This document shows, piece after piece, positions 60,417 to 64,000 of a stretch of 64,000 bases of DNA (position 1 is its first letter; each line of letters starts with the position of its first letter). Origin of the DNA: an uncultured Lachnospiraceae bacterium. GTDB lineage: Bacteria; Bacillota; Clostridia; Lachnospirales; Lachnospiraceae. Where the stretch lies: positions 14,190 through 78,189 of the forward strand of contig CAJTVD010000008.1 in NCBI GenBank assembly GCA_910579495.1, given 5' to 3'. The notes under the pieces were generated by a model. That model was not told where the DNA came from. It saw only the letters and a program-made list of their open reading frames with translations, and did no database searches. The position numbers and the translations under genes were made by a program.

Positions 60417-61409
60417 ATGGTAATAAAAAGAGATATTTATCAACCACTCATACTAACAATCCCGGATGACACGGCATTGTTTTCAATATTAGATCCAGAA
60501 GAAGAGATCACAAAGAAGATTGTTATGGAAAATTATATCAATTTCTATAGTTTCCGTGACCCGCAGTATGGCAATGTGGTATTCAGATTTGAGAATTTTA
60601 TGGATTATGAAAGTATCGTAGGATTAGAAAGGTGTTTTATACCAATTGATATAATGAAGAAGTATTACGATGATCTTGATATCATCATTAAACTGCTCAC
60701 AGAGGGATATGGGATCACTATGCCAGTAGCCAGAAGCTGTATCAGCTTTTATGGGAATGATGCAGAGGGAAATCATCTTCTTTTTATTTATGGTGCGGAT
60801 ACTGAAAGGCGTAATTTTTTTTGTAAAGATTTTTCAGGAGGTAAATTTGTGGAATTTGAAGTCCCTTTTGATGCTGTGAAAAATAGCTTAGCTGTTTATT
60901 ACAGACCATTTGCGAAGGAATCAGACGGGCTATTGGCGTTTCGCATTAACAAAAAAATATCTCCACAAATCGATTATACAAAAGTCTATTGTGAATTTCA
61001 TAAACTGGATCAGGAATATTATTCAGATGAGGCAGGTTATGGGATCGGTGCGGTCAACATGGTACTTAATGATATAAAAAAAAGACCTTTTGCGTATGCA
61101 GCGGCCGGTAGTTGGTTTAATGTATGCTATTTTCTTCTTGAGGCATCTAAACTTTTTAACTTAAGGTATAAGATTTTTACGAATGAACCAGGTTTAAAGC
61201 AGGATAAAGAGGTGGGATCAGCGGGGGCAGACATAAATAAATTATTTAAAGATACCAATCTCCTATTTCTGACAGTATATAGATTACATTTGAAAAAGAT
61301 CAATGTTTTAGAAGATGTTTTTAAAGAGTTGGTCACTTTGTTATGTATTTGCAGGGATGATCTTCGAGTAGTAGTTAAGTACTTTTGTGGAGCGATACTA
61401 GAATTATAA
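60417..61409 (+). CDS. Uncharacterised protein, possible C39/BtrH-like fold, copy A
   Basis: A 330-residue soluble protein of moderate A+T-richness, 55 bases after the exporter genes. No family is certain. The middle (LLTEGYGITMPVARSCISFY, then GNHLLFIYGADTERRNFF and FSGGKFVEFEVPFDAVKNSL) resembles the arrangement in the next protein and in C39/BtrH-like proteins, where a His-containing HxIxxYGYD block presents the substrate. No clear nucleophile Cys is found at the expected place, so it may be a degenerate, non-catalytic partner. The later half is helical (~200-330). Confidence 0.5.
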   Translation: MVIKRDIYQPLILTIPDDTALFSILDPEEEITKKIVMENYINFYSFRDPQYGNVVFRFENFMDYESIVGLERCFIPIDIMKKYYDDLDIIIKLLTEGYGITMPVARSCISFYGNDAEGNHLLFIYGADTERRNFFCKDFSGGKFVEFEVPFDAVKNSLAVYYRPFAKESDGLLAFRINKKISPQIDYTKVYCEFHKLDQEYYSDEAGYGIGAVNMVLNDIKKRPFAYAAAGSWFNVCYFLLEASKLFNLRYKIFTNEPGLKQDKEVGSAGADINKLFKDTNLLFLTVYRLHLKKINVLEDVFKELVTLLCICRDDLRVVVKYFCGAILEL

Positions 61410-61460
61410 ATAGACGGATCTGATATTTTACCAGGAAATATGGGGTAAGCGGGATGAGCT

Positions 61461-62531
61461 GTGACAAAATGGAAGACGCAGCACAGAAGAAAGAGGTTTT
61501 TGATCAATAACAGGATTCAAAATGGCATAAAACAGAAAGAGAGAAATGCTGTGATAAATATTTTAAAGTTGGAAGCTCCTAAGGTTTGTTTTGATCAGGA
61601 TTACGCATTCCCATCTGCGATCATGAGTTCAGATCGATCTTATAAGAACTGGGTATATTCGAACCTGATCCAAATGTATTATATAATTGGTCGGGATACT
61701 TTTAATATATCGTATTTTTATTTAGGAAGGGATCCTAATCCTATAAATCTGATCCCATTACTTTCATATCAGGGAATTCAAAAACAGCTGCTAAAGAGTA
61801 TAAGCTGCGATGCGGTCCGATTTCTCCATACTATGATCGATGCAGGATATTATCTTGCATGCCTGATGGATGAATATTATGTGCCATTCCGGAGAAGTTA
61901 TCGAAAGAAGCACTTGGCGCATGGCATTATGTGTTATGGGTATGATGATGAAAAAGGGATAGTACATATAGCCGGATATAACGCGGATGGTCATTTTGGA
62001 AGCCAGATATTGTCGTATAGTGAGTTCTCAGAGGCATTTTGGAATGTTCAGCGGGCAAGTGATTTTATCAGCTGCTTTAAAAGGAATGACAAGGATTATG
62101 AGTTGGATATTACATTGATGAAAGAATTATTATATGATCATGTGCATTCTTTAAACACTTCGGAACGTTACAGAATGGTACAGAACCCGTTACAAGATTG
62201 CTACTGGGGGATCGATGCCTGTATGCACATTTTGAAGGAGAAGCCAGACAGGGTTGACTTAAGGTATTTCTATGCAGTCTATGAGTATATGGTACTGATG
62301 GGTGAACGGTATCTAGCTGTTTCAGAACGGTATGGGATCAAAGATGATGTCTTACAGCAAAAGCTTTCTGCTTTGGAAAAAAAGCTCAATAGGTTGATGA
62401 TGCTCTGTATCAAGTATAATTTAAAAAGGGATACGGCGCTATATCTGAAGATCATGGAAAGGCTGAAGGAAGATCTGGACGAAGAGAGAGCTGTATTGGA
62501 AGAATTCTACCGCTTTATCTGTGTGATATGA
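61461..62531 (+). CDS. Uncharacterised protein, possible C39/BtrH-like fold, copy B
   Basis: A 356-residue protein. Start is uncertain: GTG 61461, TTG 61500 (AAAGAGG upstream) or GTG 61551. LKLEAPKVCFDQDYAFPSAI gives a Cys near the N-terminal; AGYYLACLMDEYYVPFRR and LAHGIMCYGYDDEKGIVHIA supply an acidic and a His-containing block, and SQILSYSEFSEAFW follows, a pattern I associate with BtrH/C39-like proteins in Firmicutes biosynthetic loci. The C-terminal third is helical and charged. Possible acyltransferase or peptidase acting on the exported product; function unproven. Confidence 0.5.
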   Translation: MTKWKTQHRRKRFLINNRIQNGIKQKERNAVINILKLEAPKVCFDQDYAFPSAIMSSDRSYKNWVYSNLIQMYYIIGRDTFNISYFYLGRDPNPINLIPLLSYQGIQKQLLKSISCDAVRFLHTMIDAGYYLACLMDEYYVPFRRSYRKKHLAHGIMCYGYDDEKGIVHIAGYNADGHFGSQILSYSEFSEAFWNVQRASDFISCFKRNDKDYELDITLMKELLYDHVHSLNTSERYRMVQNPLQDCYWGIDACMHILKEKPDRVDLRYFYAVYEYMVLMGERYLAVSERYGIKDDVLQQKLSALEKKLNRLMMLCIKYNLKRDTALYLKIMERLKEDLDEERAVLEEFYRFICVI

Positions 62532-62648
62532 TCTTAGGCCTATAAGATCTGAGATATTACCAAGGCGGCCTGAGGGATGATACACCGCGTTTCATCTGGT
62601 GCCTGTCAGGAACCGCCAGACACCATTATCATACTGGGGGATGAAAGA

Positions 62649-63308
62649 ATGAATGTATATGTAGAACAGGCTAAAAGAGAACTATCAGGCCGGTCAAAAG
62701 CCACCGGTTTAAAAACAAGTGAGGTAAGGCGTCTTTCTGCTGCTATGTTTAGAGAAGTAAGATCCGAGCCAATGGATACTGTTTTTGGATACTGCAGGGA
62801 TCTTCTTGAAGAGCATTCCTGGGAATTGGGCGTTATCGCATTTGACTGGGCATATCGTATGAGGGGGCAGTATACGAAAGAAACCTTTGATCTTTTTGAG
62901 TCCTGGTTATTAGATCATGTGCGAGGATGGGGTGACTGCGATGATCTTTGTACCCATGCTGTTGGGGAGTTATTATGCCAGTTCCCTGAATTATTTGACA
63001 GGATAGCCAAATGGACCGGATATACCGAATTTTGGATGAGGAGGGCTGCTGCCGTTACGTTGATACCGGCACTGCATAAAGACCGCTATTCTGCCTTTGA
63101 TCCATTTATCATTTCAGATGCGCTCATGCTTGACGGAAACGATCTGGTGCGCAAGGGATATGGGTGGATGTTAAAGACATATTCGTATAAGGAATTTGAT
63201 AAAGTGTATGGTTATCTAAAAAAGAATAAAGAGATCATGCCAAGGGTTGCGTTCCGGTATGCTATGGAAAAAATGCCTGCAGATGTTCGGAAGGAGTTAA
63301 TGGCATAG
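62649..63308 (+). CDS. AlkD-like DNA alkylation repair protein
   Basis: ATG 62649 with GGGGGATGAAAG upstream gives MNVYVEQAKRELSGRSK; about 219 residues. It is an all-helical HEAT-repeat protein of the AlkD/AlkC family: LGVIAFDWAYRMRGQ, WGDCDDLCTHAVGEL with the catalytic-cleft Asp, and TEFWMRRAAAVTLIPAL with the conserved Trp and Arg pair, then GNDLVRKGYGWMLKTY. AlkD removes bulky or cationic alkyl bases without base flipping, and relatives protect producers of DNA-alkylating natural products. Next to a nucleotide-chemistry cluster a self-resistance role is possible, but it also occurs as a general repair gene. Confidence 0.85.
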   Translation: MNVYVEQAKRELSGRSKATGLKTSEVRRLSAAMFREVRSEPMDTVFGYCRDLLEEHSWELGVIAFDWAYRMRGQYTKETFDLFESWLLDHVRGWGDCDDLCTHAVGELLCQFPELFDRIAKWTGYTEFWMRRAAAVTLIPALHKDRYSAFDPFIISDALMLDGNDLVRKGYGWMLKTYSYKEFDKVYGYLKKNKEIMPRVAFRYAMEKMPADVRKELMA

Positions 63309-63323
63309 TGTTTTGAGGTAAAA

Positions 63324-63783
63324 CGGCATTGGGCGGTACAGGTCAATACAGAGCTTTTGGCTATCAGCGATACAAATAAACGCAGCTTTTATGAAAAGGA
63401 AGCCATTAACTCCGGGGTGGTCGATACGCGAATTGAAATACCAGATTTCCACATCACTTTACAAAAGGCTGTTACTGTCAGAGGGCAAAACGAATAAGGA
63501 AACAGTGCTTGCCCTCGCGGAAAAAGGCATAGAAATGGCGATGCCGCTTGACATGATAAAAGACCCTTATGTGTTTGAGTTTTTGGGTGTGCCGGAAAAT
63601 AAGCCTGTGCTAGAAAGTGACCTTGAAAAAGCACTTGTCGCACAGATAGAAAAATTCCTACTGGAATCAGGACGCGGTTTTAGGTTTGTGGGTACGCAGC
63701 AACGGATCACCCTCAATAATACGCACTACTATGTGGATTATTCCGATTCTATGATTATTCCGATTTTAGCACAGGCCGCCTAA
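63324..63783 (+). pseudogene. Frameshifted and truncated YhcG-like (DUF1016) nuclease gene fragment
   Basis: From CGG 63324 the frame reads RHWAVQVNTELLAISDTNK and EKEAINSG, then an extra G in a GGGG run near 63415 shifts to a second frame, WSIRELKYQISTSLYKRLLL through ALVAQIEKFLLESG and LNNTHYYVD at ~63740. This is the central part of the YhcG/DUF1016 PD-(D/E)xK family as I recall it, in which HYYVDMVFY should follow. Both the N-terminal domain and the rest of the nuclease are missing. The fragment breaks where a short repeat begins, next to an integrase gene. Confidence 0.8.
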
Positions 63784-63839
63784 AAAAACTATATACAGTC
63801 TGCATGAATTAAACTGTCTATGCTATTTTATCGGAATAA
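63736..63839. repeat. Repeated TTATTCCGAT motif at a probable integrative-element end
   Basis: GATTATTCCGATT occurs at 63736-63748 and again at 63753-63765 (17-base period), and its inverse ATCGGAATAA at 63830-63839, just before the stop of the reverse-strand integrase gene. Arrays of short direct and inverted repeats beside a tyrosine integrase are typical of arm-type integrase binding sites at element ends. The remaining bases to 63848 hold nothing else. Confidence 0.6.
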
Positions 63840-63848
63840 CCTTTTTGA

Positions 63849-64000
63849 TTAGTATCCCCTACAGAGTCGCCCGATGATGTCGTCATCACCTTCCCAAAAC
63901 GCTTTTTCTGTGGGGAGGCTGGCGACTTCCCCAACATTTTGCGAAGCCTTTTCAACCGCTTTGCGTTTCATCTCAGTGTCAGCATATGCGTAGATACGGG
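63849..64000 (-). CDS. Tyrosine-type integrase, C-terminal 50 residues only (partial)
   Basis: Read on the reverse strand the end of the window encodes RIYAYADTEMKRKAVEKA followed by an acidic tail (FWEGDDDIIGRLCRGY) and a stop at 63849. The first phrase, with the Tyr of IYAYADTEMK and the helix after it, matches the region just after the catalytic Tyr in clostridial site-specific recombinases, as I recall. The gene continues past the window. Its 3' end points at the repeats and at the broken yhcG-like fragment, as int genes of integrative elements usually point at their element end. Confidence 0.6.
   Translation of the reverse strand, partial: RIYAYADTEMKRKAVEKASQNVGEVASLPTEKAFWEGDDDIIGRLCRGY

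Noticed and set aside
1..64000. CRISPR arrays, tRNA and rRNA genes
   Set aside because: No regularly spaced short repeats, no cloverleaf-like sequence with a GGTTCGAATCC-type arm, and no rRNA-like stretch were found by eye.

Overview
The window reads as chromosome of a flagellated, probably spore-related member of the Lachnospiraceae (Clostridia). Supporting signs are a flagellin with an inserted metalloprotease, an AraC-type YesN/YesM pair feeding a galactose-type sugar ABC operon, a T-box leader before cysE-cysS, Mini-III RNase followed by rlmB, a CIRCE operator before htpG, and strong AGGAGG-type ribosome binding sites. I see no rRNA, tRNA or CRISPR array.

Layout. 1-2.4 kb: end of a flagellar locus (flagellinolysin-type flagellin, a zinc-ribbon protein, a small protein). 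2.5-14.7 kb: sugar utilisation and sensing (mutarotase, YesN/YesM, anchored binding protein, mglBAC), a MATE transporter and an HExxH protein. 14.7-31.7 kb: mostly core genes (ispF, cysE-cysS-mrnC-rlmB, a GDSL hydrolase, an FAD enzyme, a foldase, htpG, fucU) interspersed with accessory pieces: a 113-bp tandem repeat, two orphan serine recombinases, an Rpn-type nuclease, a truncated spore-protein gene, a Uma2 nuclease and dispersed intergenic repeats. 32-37.4 kb: a LytTR/GHKL regulator pair, a 48-residue Thr/Cys-tailed candidate precursor peptide and a class II lanthipeptide synthetase (LanM).

37.4-56.5 kb: a markedly A+T-rich, almost wholly co-directional cluster, which is the most interesting part. 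One half is nucleotide and DNA-base chemistry: Nmad2- and Nmad3-like proteins, a thymidylate-synthase homologue with one altered active-site residue, two divergent dTMP-kinase homologues, an HMUDK-type hypermodification protein, and a radical SAM enzyme fused to a dCMP deaminase. The other half is acyl-carrier chemistry: three AMP-forming ligases, three small acyl carrier proteins, a BtrH-like cysteine acyltransferase candidate, a formyltransferase and a nucleotidyltransferase. An ABC-2 exporter sits between them. My inference is that a pyrimidine nucleotide or base is built, decorated with an acyl or aminoacyl group delivered from a carrier protein, and exported; an alternative is hypermodification of DNA. 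Inside the cluster lies a decayed second copy of the lanM-radical SAM segment (about 48.99-50.17 kb).

56.5-60.4 kb returns to high G+C with a HlyD-like anchor protein and two ABC exporter half-transporters, then comes an A+T-richer pair of uncharacterised proteins and an AlkD-like protein. 63.3-64.0 kb: a frameshifted yhcG-like nuclease relic broken next to short repeats and the 3' end of a reverse-strand tyrosine integrase, which looks like the boundary of an integrative element continuing beyond the window.

All functional statements come from motif reading and family recall; no database search was run.
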